From positions 96,425,922 to 96,489,921 of the forward strand of contig NC_081552.1 of assembly GCF_963082655.1 (NCBI RefSeq): a stretch of DNA of 64,000 nucleotides, read 5' to 3'. The stretch comes from Stomoxys calcitrans (taxonomy: Eukaryota; Arthropoda; Insecta; Diptera; Muscidae). Under the pieces are notes generated by a model. That model made no database searches and was not told the origin of the DNA. It saw only the letters and a program-made list of their open reading frames with translations. The translations under genes and the position numbers were made by a program. This document shows, piece by piece, positions 46,475 to 59,261 of this stretch; within the stretch, counting starts at the first letter, position 1; each line of letters begins with the position of its first letter.

Positions 46475-49292
46475 AATTACAAGCTGAACCGGGCCCGCTC
46501 CGCTGCGTCTTCTTTTACTTTATATGGAACAAAATTATCCTTTGAGTATTTATTTTCGGCAATTAAAGAACTTTGACATACCATGCGACGAAAATAATAT
46601 ATATGTACATCGCAAAAGAATAACAATACAAATGCCTTTATCTGTATCCCATATGATCTTTACTGGTCTATGAACTCGCTCGGGGCGTTAAGGGTCATTA
46701 ACGTTTGGGTGTTAGGTATTCTCCATTATTTCAACTCGATATTGGCATGATGTCCGAATTAGGGGTGTTTTCGTGCTCTTCTCTCAAATACAATTTATTT
46801 AAACCTCATATTGCCATTGGTTAAAGGGAAGTTGATGGGATGAGGCGTCTTCAAATATTTGGCCCCAACATTTTTACTCTATGGGGGGTGCTTTGGGAAA
46901 GGGGTGGTGCCCCAAATACATGGTTCCACATTTGATATCAGATTGATATTTTACTCCCAAATACCTTTATTTGAGTGCCATATTGCGATGGTCAGTAAAT
47001 AATTATTGTTTGTGGGGTGATTTAGGGAAGAGGTAGACCCCCAATACCTTTCATTTGAGCCCCACATTGACGTGGTTGGTAAATATGCCCGATTTAGGGC
47101 TATATTGGGGAGTGGGGTGGTCCCCCAAACACTTAGCCCTGGAAATATATCAGCATTGTGCTCTGCTATCAAATATGATTTATTTGAACCCCATATTGCC
47201 ATTGGAATCAAAATTGGATATCAAATACGTTAGCTAATCTCAAATACCTTTTATTTAAACCCCTGCAAAAGTGAGTAAATAATTCCGGTTTCGGGTATGG
47301 GCCCTAAAAGCTATCAATATCGAGATATACTTCCTTTAAGACCCAAAATTGTCATGGTGAGCAAATACGTCCTATTTGAGCTTTGTTATGGGGGTGGGAC
47401 GTCCCCTAGGCAGTTGGTCCCGAATGTTGATATCAGATTCGTGGTCTACTTCAAAATACCTTCCGACTGAGCCCCATCTTTCCATAGTTGGCAAAACCCC
47501 GGATTCGGGGGTGTTTTGGTGAAGGGGCTGCCGCTCATTGACTTGGCCCTGAAAATATATATCAGATTCGTGTTTTACTCTTAAATACTTCTTATTACAG
47601 CCCCATATTGGAATGTTCACCAATTACGTCCTATATGGGTGGTGTTATGGGGAATTTTACCTTTTATTTGAGCCCCATATTGCTATTGTAGTAAATTTGC
47701 CATCTTTGGGGGTTGTTTTTGGCAGGGGCGGCCCCCATACACTTGGTCCCACATTTGGATATCACATTCGTATTTTATACTTAAATACCTTTTATTTGAG
47801 CCCCATATAATCATGATCAGTAAAAAAGTCCTGTTTAGGGGGTGTTTTGCGGAAGGGGTGCACCACCAGAAACTTGGTCCCACATTTGGATACCAAATTC
47901 GTATTTTACTCGCAAATACCTCTTCTTAGAGTCCCATATTGCCAAGGTCGATAAATATGTCCGATTTAGGGGTGTTTTGGGGTGGTCCCCCAAACACTTA
48001 GTCCGACAATTGGATATCTGATAAGTTTTCTACTCTTTAATATCTTTCATTTGAGTCCCATATGGTCATTATTGGTCAATATATATTTTGTAGGTTTTGG
48101 AGTGGGGCTGCCCCCCTAGGTACCCCATCCGAAATTTGGATACCAAATTTTTATTTTAAGGTTACTATAAGAAAATTTCGTTTAAATCGCACCACCCATC
48201 ACCGAGATCTGGCATTTCTGAAAATTAGGGTAAGGGGGAGGAAAAACGCCTCCTAGAGTTGAACGCAAATTTTAATGTCATATTCGTTATGTACCCCCTT
48301 ATACCTTTCATTTGAGTCCCATATAGCCATGGTCGACTAATATTCCCATTGGGGGGTATTTGGGGGTGGGCGACCTCCTATTACTTGGATCTAATGTTTT
48401 ATGTCATATTTGTAATCTACTGCCTAATACTTTCATTTGAGTCCCATATTGACATGAACTTCCAGTTTATCTCTTTAGAGGAGTTTTGGGGCATGGGGGC
48501 CGCTGGGTGCTTGGACCCAAATTTTAATACAATATTCGTTTTCTGGTCTCCAATACCTTTCATTTGATACGCTTATTGTGCCCATAGGAACATTTTTTTA
48601 TATGGGTGGCGTTTTTGGGGTAAGGGGGAGGGTCCGCCTCCACACGATATCTAAAAAGTGTATTGCCTATGTTTTCTCCAGTCAAACGTATACAATCTAT
48701 GAAAATTTTAAGAAAATCTGTTCAGCCAAATATCATATAGTCGTAATGGGTCTAATGGCGTTTTTGAGGGGTGGCGTGACCCCTATACTTCGACCTTATT
48801 TTGTATGCCAGATTCGAAATCTACCCCCGAATACCTTTCGTTTGAGCCTCATACTGAAATTAACGTCCAATATGTCGGTTTGGGGGTTGGGGCGGCCCGA
48901 TGGGTACTAAGACTCAAATTTTAATACCATATTCGCATTCTACTCTCCTATACCGATACCTATATTGTCCCGATCGGTCAACTTTTGACGTTGGGTTGTA
49001 TTTTTTGTATATGGGGGAGGGTCTGTCCCCCTTACGATATCGAAAAATTATATAACCTATGTTTTCTTCCAGACCAACCTACACAATATATTGCGAACAT
49101 TTCGAGGGAATCAGTTATGCCGTCTATACGGAACAAACAAACCGAGTCCCATATATCCGTGATTGGCTAATGTGCCCATTTTGGGAGTTTCTTTGGAGGT
49201 GGGGTGAAGCCCTATACTTCGACATGAATTTGTATGAATTACTTTCTTTTATTGAATTGGTATAAATGTTATTTGAGAGATGGGACAATTTT
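46475..49292 (+). repeat. B-type elements, forward array
   Basis: Start AGCTGAACCGGGCCCGCTCC at 46481, TTTTACTTTATATGGAAC, GACATACCATGCGACG, then B units at 120-140 bp to 48180. The phrase CACCACCCATCACCGAGATC at 48190 marks the near-end block, but it runs straight into further B units (48250-49250), so at least two copies are fused. The end is cut at 49292 by an A1. Confidence 0.6.
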
Positions 49293-50303
49293 TATACCCT
49301 CCACCATAAGATGGTGGGTAAACTAATATCGTCATTCTGTTTGTAACTACTCGAGATATTCGTCTGAGACCCCATAAAGTATATATATTCTTGATCGTCG
49401 CGACATTTTATGTCGATCTAGCCATGTCCGTCCGTCTGTCCGTCCGTCCGTCCGTCCGTCTGTCCGTCCGTCCGTCCGTCTGTCTATCGAAAGCACGCTA
49501 ACTTCCGAAGGAGTAAAGTTAGCCGCTTGAAATTTTGCACAAATACTTCTTATTAGTGTAGGTCGATTGGTATTGTAAATGGGCCATATCGGTCCATGTT
49601 TTGATATAGCTGCCATATAAACCGGTCTTGGGTCTTGACTTCTTGAGCCTCTAGAGTGCGCAATTCTAATCCGATGGGAATGAAATTTTGCACGACGTGT
49701 TTTGTTATGATATCCAACAACTGTGCCGAGTATGGTTGAAATCGGTTCATAACCTGATATAGCTGCCATATAAACCGATCTTGGGTCTTGACTTCTTGAG
49801 CTTCTAGAGTGCGCAATTCTTATCCGATTGGAATGAAATTTTGGACGACGTGTTTTGTTACGATATCCTACAACTGTGCCAAGTATGGTACAAATCGGTT
49901 CATAACCTGATATAGCTGCCATATAAACCGATCTGGGATCTTCACTTCTTGAGCCTCTAGAGTTCGCAATTATTATCCGATTTGCCTGAAATTATGTACT
50001 ACGGATCCTCTCATGACCATCAACATACGTGTTTATTATGATCTGAATCGGTCTATAGCCCGATATAGCTCCCATATAAATCGATCTCTATATTTTACTT
50101 CTTGAGCCCCAAAGGGCGCAATTTTTATTCGAATTTGCTGACATTTTACACAGGTCTCCAACATGTAATAATAGCAGAGCAAATCTTTTCTTATATCGTT
50201 TTTTGCCTAAGAAGAGATGCCGGGAGAAGAACTCGGCAAATGCGATCCATGGTGGAGGGTAGGTAAGATTCGGCCCGGCCGAACTAAGCATGCTTTTACT
50301 TGT
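49293..50303 (+). mobile_element. A1 element
   Basis: TATACCCTCCACCATAAGATGG at 49293, (GTCY)n 49426-49485 with one CTAT interruption, two to three units, a deletion in the 3' part, TTCGGCCCGGCCGAAC and CTTTTACTTG ending 50302. It shares AGATGCCGGGAGAAGAACTC with the copy ending at 59260, suggesting a common subfamily. Confidence 0.8.
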
Positions 50304-50473
50304 CAAAAATTGGTTTATTGAGTAAATATATCTGCTTTAATTGGGTTTTGAGTTTGTCATAAATCCAAATTTCAAAATTGTTTATTAAAAATAAAAATTC
50401 GTTAATAGGTCAGATTTCAGCAAATTTTTTAATTACATGTACAAATTTCTTAATTGAACCATTTTTTCTGTGT

Positions 50474-51190
50474 GGTCATATCGTGAAGGTTACCTGACCA
50501 CCGCAGTGTGTATCAAGCGGAGATCCTTGCAATTAAAGAAATAGTGGAATGGCTAAAATTTAATGTCATAACGACGATTGGTATAAATATCTTCTCAGAC
50601 AGCCATTAAATCCCTGGATAACGTATTTCTGAACACAAAAACCGCTCTCGACTGTCTCAGATCTCTCAACAAGATGGCTGAACAGTTCAAAATTCACCTG
50701 TTCTGGGTGCCGGGCCACAGAGATATCATAAGGAATAGCCTACAGCGACTGATAGATGGTCACATAGATGGGGCTGTGAACATTCTAAAACTATATGGCC
50801 TAATCTTGACTTGAATAGTCTACCGCTTTGCTGTCACTGGCTAGAACAGACGTCCAATCGGAAAACATGCTGACAGACTGAAGGTTGCTTGCGACAACTT
50901 TTGCAGAAGCTGTGAGGACATCGAAGAAGAAGAGACAATAGATCAACTTCTGTGTGTGTCCCGCACTAGTAGTCAGAAGGGGTTCCACCTTAGGTTCTCA
51001 TTTCTTTGAGAACCTGTCCGATTTAGCAGATGTGAACAATCGCAAGTTGTTGGGGTTTTTAAACCGATTTGAATGGTTCAACGGAAGGAACTGGAAGGCA
51101 TCTTCTTTTTTCTGATCCTGTGGTATCACAATGGATCAAAACGTCTAAGTGAGTCTGATGGTAGACTGCCCCTCATACCTAACCTAACTT
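50474..51190 (+). pseudogene. LINE ORF2 C-terminus with RNase H
   Basis: Conceptual pieces RLPDHRSVYQAEILAIKEIVEW and INIFSDSH, then FWVPGHRDI (50703-50729), match the RNase H core (catalytic E and D, then the VPGH box) of I/LOA-type ORF2. Further downstream LLGFLNRFEWF and a tail ending CCTCATACCTAACCTAACT, a plausible 3' terminus with short TAACC repeats. Stops at about 50608 and elsewhere. The 170 bases to the left (50304-50473) are AT-rich and featureless. Confidence 0.65.
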
Positions 51191-51192
51191 AT

Positions 51193-52859
51193 TATACCCT
51201 CCACCATAAGATGGGGGGTATACTAATATCGTCATTCTGTGTGTAACTACTTGAAATATTCGTCTGAGACCCCATAAAGTATATATATTCTTGATCGTCG
51301 CGACATTTTATGTCGATCTAGCCATGTCCGTCCGTCTGTCCGTCCGTCCGTCCGTCCGTCCGTCTGTCCGTCCGTCCGTCCGTCTGTCTGTCGAAAGCAC
51401 GCTAACTTCCGAAGGAGTAAAGCTAGCCGCTTGAAATTTTGCACAAATACTTCTTATTAGTGTAGGTCGGTTAGTATTGTAAATGGGCCATATCGGTCCA
51501 TGTTTTGATATAGCTGCCATATAAACCGATCTTGGGTCTTGACTTCTTGAGCCTCTAGAGTGCGCAATTCTTATCCGATTAGAATGAAATTTTGCACGAC
51601 GTGTTTTGTTACGATATCCAACAACTGTGCCGAGTATGGTCCAAATCGATCCATAACCTGATATAGCTGCCATATAAACCGATCTTGGGTCTTGACTTCT
51701 TGAGCCTCTAGCGTGCGCAATTCTTATCCGATCAAAATGAAATTTTGCACGACGTGTTTTGTTATGATATCCAACAACTGTGCCAAGTATGGTTTAAATC
51801 GGTCCATAACCTGATATAGCTGCCATATAAACCGATTTTGGGTCTTGACTTCTTGAGCCTCTAGCGTGCGCAATTCTTATCTGATCAGAATGAAATTTTG
51901 CACGACGTGTTTTGTTATGATATCCAATAACTGTGCCAAGTATGGTTCAAATCGGCCCATAACCTGATATAGCTGCCATATAAACCGATCTTGGGTCTTG
52001 ACTTCTTGAGCCTCTAGAGGGCGCAATTCTTATCCGAATGGAATGGAATTTCGCACGACGTGTTTTGTTATGATACCCAACAACTGTGCCAAGTATGGTT
52101 CAAATCGGTCCATAACCTGATATAGCTGCCATATAAACCGATCTTGGGTCTTGACTTCTTGAGCCTCTAGAGTGCGCAATTCTTATCCGATTGGAATGAA
52201 TTTTTGCACGAAGTATTTCATTATGATATCCAACAACTGTGCCAAGTATGGTTGAAATCGGTCAATAACCTGATATAGCTGTCATATAAACAGATCTGGG
52301 GATTTGACTTCTTGAGCTTCTAGAGGGCGCAATTCCTATCCGATTTGGCTGAAATTTTGCATGACGTATTTTATTTTTACTTTAAACAACTGTGTCAAAT
52401 AAGGTTCAAATCGGTTCATAACCTGATATAGCTGCCATATAAACCGATCTGGGATCTTGACTTCTTGACCCCTAGAAGTCGCAATTATTATCCGATATGC
52501 CTGAAATTTTGTATGACGGATCCTCTCATGACCATCAACAAACGTGTTTATTATGGTCTGAATCGGTCTATAGCCCGATACAGATCCCATAAAAATCGTT
52601 CTCTCTATTTTACTTCGTGAGCCCCAATGGGCGCAATTCTTATACGAATTGGCTGAAATTTTACACAGGTCTCCAACATATAATTTAATTGTGGTCCGAA
52701 CCGGACCATATCTTGATATCGTTTTAATAGCAGAGCAACTCTTTTCTTATATCCTTTTTTGCCTAAGAAGAGATGCCGGGAAAAGAACTCGACAAATGCG
52801 AACCATGGTGGAGGGTATATAAGATTCGGCCCGGCCAAACTTAGCACGCTTTTACTTGT
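51193..52859 (+). mobile_element. A1 element
   Basis: TATACCCTCCACCATAAG at 51193 directly after the LINE tail, (GTCY)n 51326-51392 (67 bp), about six units, a 3' block with GTGAGCCCCAATGGGCGC, GGTGGAGGGTATATAAG, a hairpin with one mismatch (TTCGGCCCGGCCAAA) and CTTTTACTTG ending 52858. Confidence 0.8.
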
Positions 52860-53286
52860 TTAGAAACATATTTTCTTTCGTTTTTAGGGAATTTTTCAAT
52901 GAAGTTTAGTCTTTAGGAAGGTATTATACTTTCACGTTTTGCAATATTTGTTAAATAATCGCTGATTTCATTCAGTGAACATTCTGTCAATACTTATGGT
53001 AAAATTATAATAAAATTGTTACCCTTTCATTGAAATTTGTGTAGTGTTTCAAAAAAGGAGTCGTCTGGATACATCCCAGACTATGGATATAGCGGAACAA
53101 TATGATAATAAATTTACCTAAAATTGTCATGGCACGTAGGGTGCAATTTTTCACCCAATTGTTAAGACTTAACATCTGCAGTTAGTATGCCCTAATTCGA
53201 TCCGTAACTTGTAGCTTCTTATCCGAATACAAAACAATTCTATGCATGCTTTTGCTAGGACCGTCAATAATTATCAGATTTATTTT
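52860..53286. other. Unique AT-rich sequence, no gene seen
   Basis: No repeat family, no long frame, no RNA gene noticed. It lies between two A1 elements. Confidence 0.5.
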
Positions 53287-54461
53287 TATACCCTCCACCA
53301 AAAGATGGGGGGTATACTAATTTCGTCATTCTGATTGTAACTCCTCGAAATATTCGTCTGAGACCCCATAAAGTATATATATTCTTGATCGTCGTGAAAT
53401 TTTATGTCGATCTAGCCATGTCCGTCCGTCCGTCCGTCTGTCTGTCGAAAGCACGCTAACTTCCGAAGGAGTAAAGCTAGCCGCTTGAAATTTTGCACAA
53501 ATACTTCTTATTAGTGTAGGTCGGTTGGTATTGTAAATGGGCCATATCGGTCCATGTTTTGATATAGCTGCCATATAAACCGATCTTGGGTCTTGACTTC
53601 TTGAGCCTCTAGAGTGCGCAATTCTTATCCGATTGGAATGAAATTTTGCACGACGTGTTTTGTTATGATACCCAACAACTGTGCCAAGTATGGTTTAAAT
53701 CGGTTTATAACCTGATAAAGCTGCCATATATACTGATCTTGGGTCTTGACTTCTTGAGCCTCTAGAGTGCGCAATTCTTATCCGATTGGAATGAAATTTT
53801 TCACGACGTGTTTTGTTATGATACCCAACAACTGTGCCAAGTATGGTTTAAATCGGTTTATAACCTGATAAAGCTGCCATATATACTGATCTTGGGTCTT
53901 GACTTCTTGAGCCTCTAGAGTGCGCAATTCTTATCCGATTGGAATGAAATTTTGCACGACGTGTTTTGTTATGATATACAACAACTGTGTCAAGTATGGT
54001 TCAAATCGGTCCATAACCTGATTTAGCTGCCATATAAACCGATCTGGGATCTTGACTTCTTGAGCCTCTAGAGATCGCAATTATTATCCGATTTGCCTGA
54101 AATTTTGTACGACGTATTCTCTCATGACCATTAACATACGTGTTTATTATGGTCTGAATCGGTCTATAGCCCGATATAGCTGCCATATAAATCGATCTCT
54201 TTATTTTACTTCTTGAGCCCACAAAGAGCGCAATTCTTATTCGAATTGGCTGACATTTTACACAGGTCTCCAACATAAATATAATTTAATTGTGGTCCAA
54301 ACCGGACAATATCTTAACATCGCTCTAATAGCAGAGCAAATCTTTTCTTATATCCTTTTTTTGCCTAAGAAGAGATGCCGGGAAAAGAACTCGACAAATG
54401 CGATCCATGGTGGAGTGTATATAAGATTCGGCCCGGCCGAACTTAGCACGCTTTTACTTGT
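53287..54461 (+). mobile_element. A1 element
   Basis: TATACCCTCCACCAAAAG at 53287, short (GTCY)n (53419-53450), four units. Two of them (53680-53850 and 53840-54000) share the private variant GATAAAGCTGCCATATATACTG, so they are a recent 153-bp duplication. 3' block, hairpin and CTTTTACTTG ending 54460. Confidence 0.8.
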
Positions 54462-55026
54462 TTTACTTACCACCATGGGAAGGGGGTATACTATTTACGT
54501 CATTGCGTTTGTAACTCATCTAACGTCTTGAAATTCTACGTCGATTTAGCCATGTCAGTCCGCCTTTGTGTCTGTCGAAAGCATGCTTACTTTCAAAGGA
54601 GTAAAACCAGGCGCTTGAACTTTTGCACAAATACTTCTAGTTAGTTTAGGTCAAATGGAATTGTAAATGGGCCAAATCAGTCCAAAACCTGATATAGCTC
54701 TAATGTAAACCGATCTTTCTATCTGACTTCTTGTTTCGACTTCCAATGTTCACGCTTAGTATGATTTTAATTGGTTCATAACTTGATGTAGCTCCCATAA
54801 AAGCCGATAATCCGAATAGACTTCTTGAGACTATAGAAGACGCAATCACTAGCCTGGCTGGGATTTTTTATGACTTCTACCAACCATTACAAGTAGGGTT
54901 AATATCGGTCAATAACTTACTATAGCTCTCATATATATTTTTTGAAAGTCATTCTAAGAACTTGTACTATGCAATCGATGCTGGAGGGTACATAAATTTC
55001 GGCCGGATTTATCGCGCTTTTACTTG
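54462..55026 (+). mobile_element. Old A1-like element adjoining the previous one
   Basis: 5' TACTTACCACCATGGGAAGG replaces TATACCCTCCACCATAGGATGG. It keeps GTCGATTTAGCCATGTC, a corrupted (GTCY)n, three diverged units, GATGCTGGAGGGTACATAA, TTTCGGCCGG and CTTTTACTTG ending 55025. It abuts the younger element head-to-tail. Confidence 0.65.
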
Positions 55027-55145
55027 TTTATTCTCAAATAATTTTTATTTGAATCCCATATTGCCGTTTTTGGTCTATATATATCCATTTGACGGGGTTT
55101 GAGGATGGGAACTCTAGGCACTCCACCCGAACAATGGTTATCAAA
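55027..55145 (+). repeat. B-type fragment
   Basis: One unit: TTTATTTGAATCCCATATTGCC, GACGGGGTTTGAGG and ACTCCACCCGAACAATGG. Confidence 0.5.
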
Positions 55146-55470
55146 TTTTTATACCCTACACCACTACTGTGGTAAAAGGTATTTAACTTAAACCATTTGT
55201 TTGTAACACCCAAATAGAAGAGAGTAAGACCCATTGTTAAGTAAACTGATTGACTCAGAATCACTTTCTGATTCGATTTAGCTACGTCGTCTACCTGTCT
55301 GTCTATGTTAATTTGTGTACAAACTACAGATCGCAATTTTCATCCGATCGTGTTCAAATTGGTAAAGGCATGTTTTTCGGCGTAGAAAAATCGGAAAAGA
55401 TCGGTTCAGATTTGGATATAGCTCCCATATATATGTTCGTCCGATTTGCAGTAATAATGCAACGTCTGCC
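55146..55470 (+). mobile_element. Third DINE-like type (A3), 5' part only
   Basis: TATACCCTACACCACTACTG at 55150, TTTGTTTGTAACACCC, GATTCGATTTAGCTACGTC, then CTGTCTGTCTATG (a short GTCY tract), then CAGATCGCAATTTTCATCCG and GATTTGGATATAGCTCCCATATA. Same order as A1 and A2 with a different sequence. The 3' half is absent; the LINE begins at about 55470. Confidence 0.6.
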
Positions 55471-57050
55471 CTTTCATTTTCCCTTACTCCTTTATGGCCC
55501 GGCACCCAAACGATGCGGATTTTCTCATCCTCAGAGAAGGCGTTAATCTCCTTCTCACACTGCAAGACTGTTCGTGACCTTCTATCCTGGTTGTTATTGC
55601 CCTTATGACAATTTTACTGTCAGTAAAGATATTCAGACTCGACGTCCTCGCGTAAGCACTACACAACTTCACGCATTCCGTGATCGCCCGGATCTCCACC
55701 TGTTGGACCGTATTATGGTCAGGCAGTCTAAAATAGAGCTCAGTCCTTGGGTCTTCAATGTAAACCCCCAGGCCCACTCCGTCCTCTAGCTTTGATCCAT
55801 CCGTGTAACATGATCTTCCAGATGGCAATACTAGGGTTCCGCCAATCGAAGACTGTGCCGAAAGCAGCAGTGCCTCGCACTCGACTTCAAGGTCCATCTC
55901 AGGTATCCGATCAGAAACCTCTTCCCTTCCTTCCAGGTTTTCTATCGTCGCCTCGATTATACCGCGATGCTCCCATCCTCAATCCATTCTCCCATCGCCT
56001 TAAGTCTCATAGCCGCAGTGGCTGCCACACATTTAATCCGTATGTCAATGGGTCGGACCTAAGACCTAAGTATTTGACCTTGTCAGATATCGAAATCGTC
56101 TAATTGAGGAAACGTGGTGCGTTAAATTGGCTCACCTTCGTCTTCCTCGTGAATACGCATATTTTAGTCTTCTCTGGGTTAACATTGAGATCTCTGGGTC
56201 TAGCCCAGACATATGCCACATGCAAGACCCTTTCGGCCCTTCTGCATAGATCATTCGGATCCTTACCCTTTAAGAAGTATTATAACATCGTCTGCCTAGC
56301 AGACGGGTTCAAATCCCTCCTCAGTCAGCATTCGTAATAGGTCATTTATGGTGGTCACCCATAGGAGTGGCGATAAAATTCCCCCCTGTGGCGTGCCCTG
56401 TGCCACTTCCTACCTTATATTTATTCCATGCGACACACAATTTATCCACCTGTTCCTTAGCAAATGGTATGGACCGGGTCCACCCGGTACTGGTCAAAGA
56501 ATTGGATCAGTGTGTCGGTTTGTTAAAAGCCCCCTTTCCTTGACATAGGCATGCTGTTTGTATTTGATCAGTTCGCTGGATGTCATACTCTTTTTCATTC
56601 ACAATACGTTCCATGTTTAAGTAGAAAGGACGTAGGGCTTATTGGTCTGTAGGCCTTTGGCGTCGCATAACTTAACTTGCCGGGCTTGGGTATGAACATC
56701 ACCCTTGCCTCTTGCCATGCTTTCGGAGTATATGAAAGTCCTAGGCACGCTGTGAACATTTTGGCCAGACGAGGCGCCAGATAGTCTGCCTCTTTCTGCA
56801 GTAACGCCGGAAATATTCTATCAGGTCCGGATGACTTAAATGGTTTCAAGCTCCTCAAGGATTCCTTCACCATAAATACCGTTATTAATGTCATTATTCC
56901 GAGATTCCTGTGTCTCCGTGAGTCCCGTCATATCCTGTGGAAAATGGGTTTTCATCAAAAGCTTCAACATGTCCTCCGTTGTCTCTGCACTCACTCCCAT
57001 ATCGTCTACTATAGTTCCAGTTTGGACATGGGTTTTTGACAGAAACCTTT
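55470..57050 (-). pseudogene. LOA-like LINE ORF2: reverse transcriptase and RNase H part
   Basis: Minus strand. RT fingers KSSGPDRIFPALLQK (about 56800-56845), KAWQEARVMFIPKPGK, KAYRPISPTSFLLK; palm QGTPQGGILSPLLW (about 56365-56410). A TAG stop (56296-56298) stands exactly where the Tyr of the YADD box should be (C-stop-ADDVII). RNase H: CYTDGSKLEDGVGLGVYI, QQVEIRAITECV, NIFTDSKIVIRAI (55484-55897), then IRIVWVPGHKGVRENERADVAL (about 55455-55520) after a frameshift. Several other stops and shifts. Domain content fits LOA/I-group elements that carry RNase H. Confidence 0.75.
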
Positions 57051-57690
57051 TATACCCTCCACCATAGGATGGGGGATTTACTAATTTCGTCCTTCTATTT
57101 GTAACTCGTCGAAATATTCGTCTGAGACCCCATAAAGTATATATATTCTTGATCGTCGCGACGTTTTATGTCGATCTAGCCATGTCCGCCCGTCCGTCTG
57201 TCTGTCGAAAGCACGCTAACTTCCGAAGGAGTAAAGCTAGCCGCTTGAAATTTTGCACAAATACTTCATATTACTGTAGGTAGGTTGGTATGCAAATGGG
57301 CCATATCAGTCCATATTTTGATATAGCTGCCATATAAACCGATCTTGGGTCTTGACTTCTTGAGCCTCTAGAGGTCGCAATTCTTATCCGAATGGAATGA
57401 AATTTTGCACGACATGTTTTGTTATGATTTCCAACCATTGTGCTAAGTATGGATCAAATCGGTCCATAACCTGATATAGCTGTCATATAAACCGATCTTG
57501 CGCCTTGAATTCTTGAGCCTCTAGAGTGCGAAATTCCTATCCGATTTGAATGAAATTTTGCACGTAGTATTTTGTTATGATATCCAACAACTGTGCCAAG
57601 TATGGATCAAATCGGTTCATAACCTGATATAGCTGTCATATAAACAGTTCTGGGGACTTGACTTCTTGAGCTTCTAGAGGACCCAATTCC

Positions 57691-57720
57691 GCCGTTGACA
57701 ACTCTGGGGAAAATATATAT
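57691..57720 (+). repeat. Foreign 30-bp insert between duplicated array segments
   Basis: The 30 bases (GCCGTTGACAACTCTGGGG... then an AT run) match 60184-60212, a LINE ORF2 stretch about 2.5 kb away. They are flanked by two copies of the same 80-base array segment (57611-57690 and 57721-57800), which differ at about two or three positions. Confidence 0.75.
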
Positions 57721-58217
57721 ATCGGTTCATAACCTGATATAGCTGTCATATAAACAGTTCTGGGGACTTGACTTCTTGAGCTTTTAGAGGGCCCAATTCC
57801 TATCCGATTTGGCCGAAATTTTGCAAGACGTATTTTATTCTTACTTTCAACAATTGTGTCAAATAAGGTTCAAATCGGTTCATAACCTGATACAGCTGCC
57901 ATAGAATCCGATCTGGGATCTTGACTTCTTGAGCCTCTAGAGGTCGCAATTAATATCCGCTTTGCCTGAAATTTTATGCGAAAGCATGAGCATGAACATA
58001 CGTGTTTATTATGGTCTGAATCGTTTTATAGCCCGATACAACTCCCATATAAATCAATCTCTCTATTTTACTTCTTGAGCCCCTAAAGGGCGCAATTCTT
58101 ATTCGAATTGGCTGACATTTAACACAGGCCTCCAACATATAATTTAATTGTGGTCCAAACCGGACCATACCTTGATATCGCTTTACTAGCAGAGCAAATC
58201 TTTTCTTATATCCTTTT

Positions 58218-59261
58218 TATACCCTCCACCATTAGATGCGGGGTATACTAATTTCGTCATTCTGTTTGTAACTACTCGAAATATTCGTCTGAGACCCCAT
58301 AAAGTATATATATTCTTGATCGTCGCGACATTTTATGTCGATCTAGCCATGTCCGTCCGTCTGTCCCTCCGTCCGTCTGTCTGTCGAAAGCACGCTAACT
58401 TCCGAGGGAAGCCGCTTGAAATTTTGCACAAATACTTCTTATGATTGTAGGTCGGTTGGTATTGTAAATGGGCCATATCGGTCCATGTTTTGATATAGCT
58501 CCAATAGCTCCAATAACTGTGCCAAGTATGGTTCAAATCGGTCCATGTTTTGATATAGCTGCCATTTAAACCGATCTTGGGTCTTGACTTCTTGAGCCTC
58601 TAGAGGGCGCAATTCTTATTCGATTTGAATTAATTTTGGCACGACGTGTTTTGTTATGATATCCAACAACTGTGCCAGGTATGGTTCAAATCGGTCCATA
58701 ACCTGATATAGCTGCCATATAAACCGATCTTGGGTCTTGACTTCTTGAGCCTCTAGAGTGCGCAATGCTTATCCGATTGGAATGAAATTTTGCACGACGT
58801 GTTCTGTTACGATATCCAATAACTGTGCCAAGTATGATTCAAATCGGTCCATAACCTGATATATCTGATATATAAACCGATCTGGGATCTTGACTTCTTG
58901 AGCCCCTAGAGGTCGCAATTATTATCCGATTTGTCTGAAATTATGTACTACGGATCTTCTCATGACCGTCAACATTTTTGTTTATTATGATCTGAATCGG
59001 TCTATAGCCCGATACAGCTCCCATATAAATCGATCTCTCTATTTTACTTCTTGAGCCCCCAAAGGGCGCAATTCTTATTCGAATTGGCTGACATATTACA
59101 AAGGTCTCCAACATGTAATAATATAATAATAGCAGAGCAAATCTTTTCTTTTGTCCTTTTTTGCCTAAGAAGAGATGCCGGGAGAAGAACTCGGCAAATG
59201 CGATCCATGGTGGAGGGTATGTAAGATTTGGCCCAGGGGAACTTAGCATGCTTTTACTTGT
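58218..59261 (+). mobile_element. Inner A1 element
   Basis: TATACCCTCCACCATTAG at 58218, a (GTCY)n with one CCTC change (58350-58383), a small deletion just after it (GAGGGAAGCCGC), about four units, and a 3' end with a damaged hairpin (TTTGGCCCAGGGGAAC) and CTTTTACTTG ending 59260. Confidence 0.8.

Noticed and set aside
51165..51192. Possible telomeric repeat (CCTAACCTAACTT)
   Set aside because: Only two short units at the 3' end of a LINE fragment; flies do not use such telomeres, and the context explains it as a retrotransposon tail.
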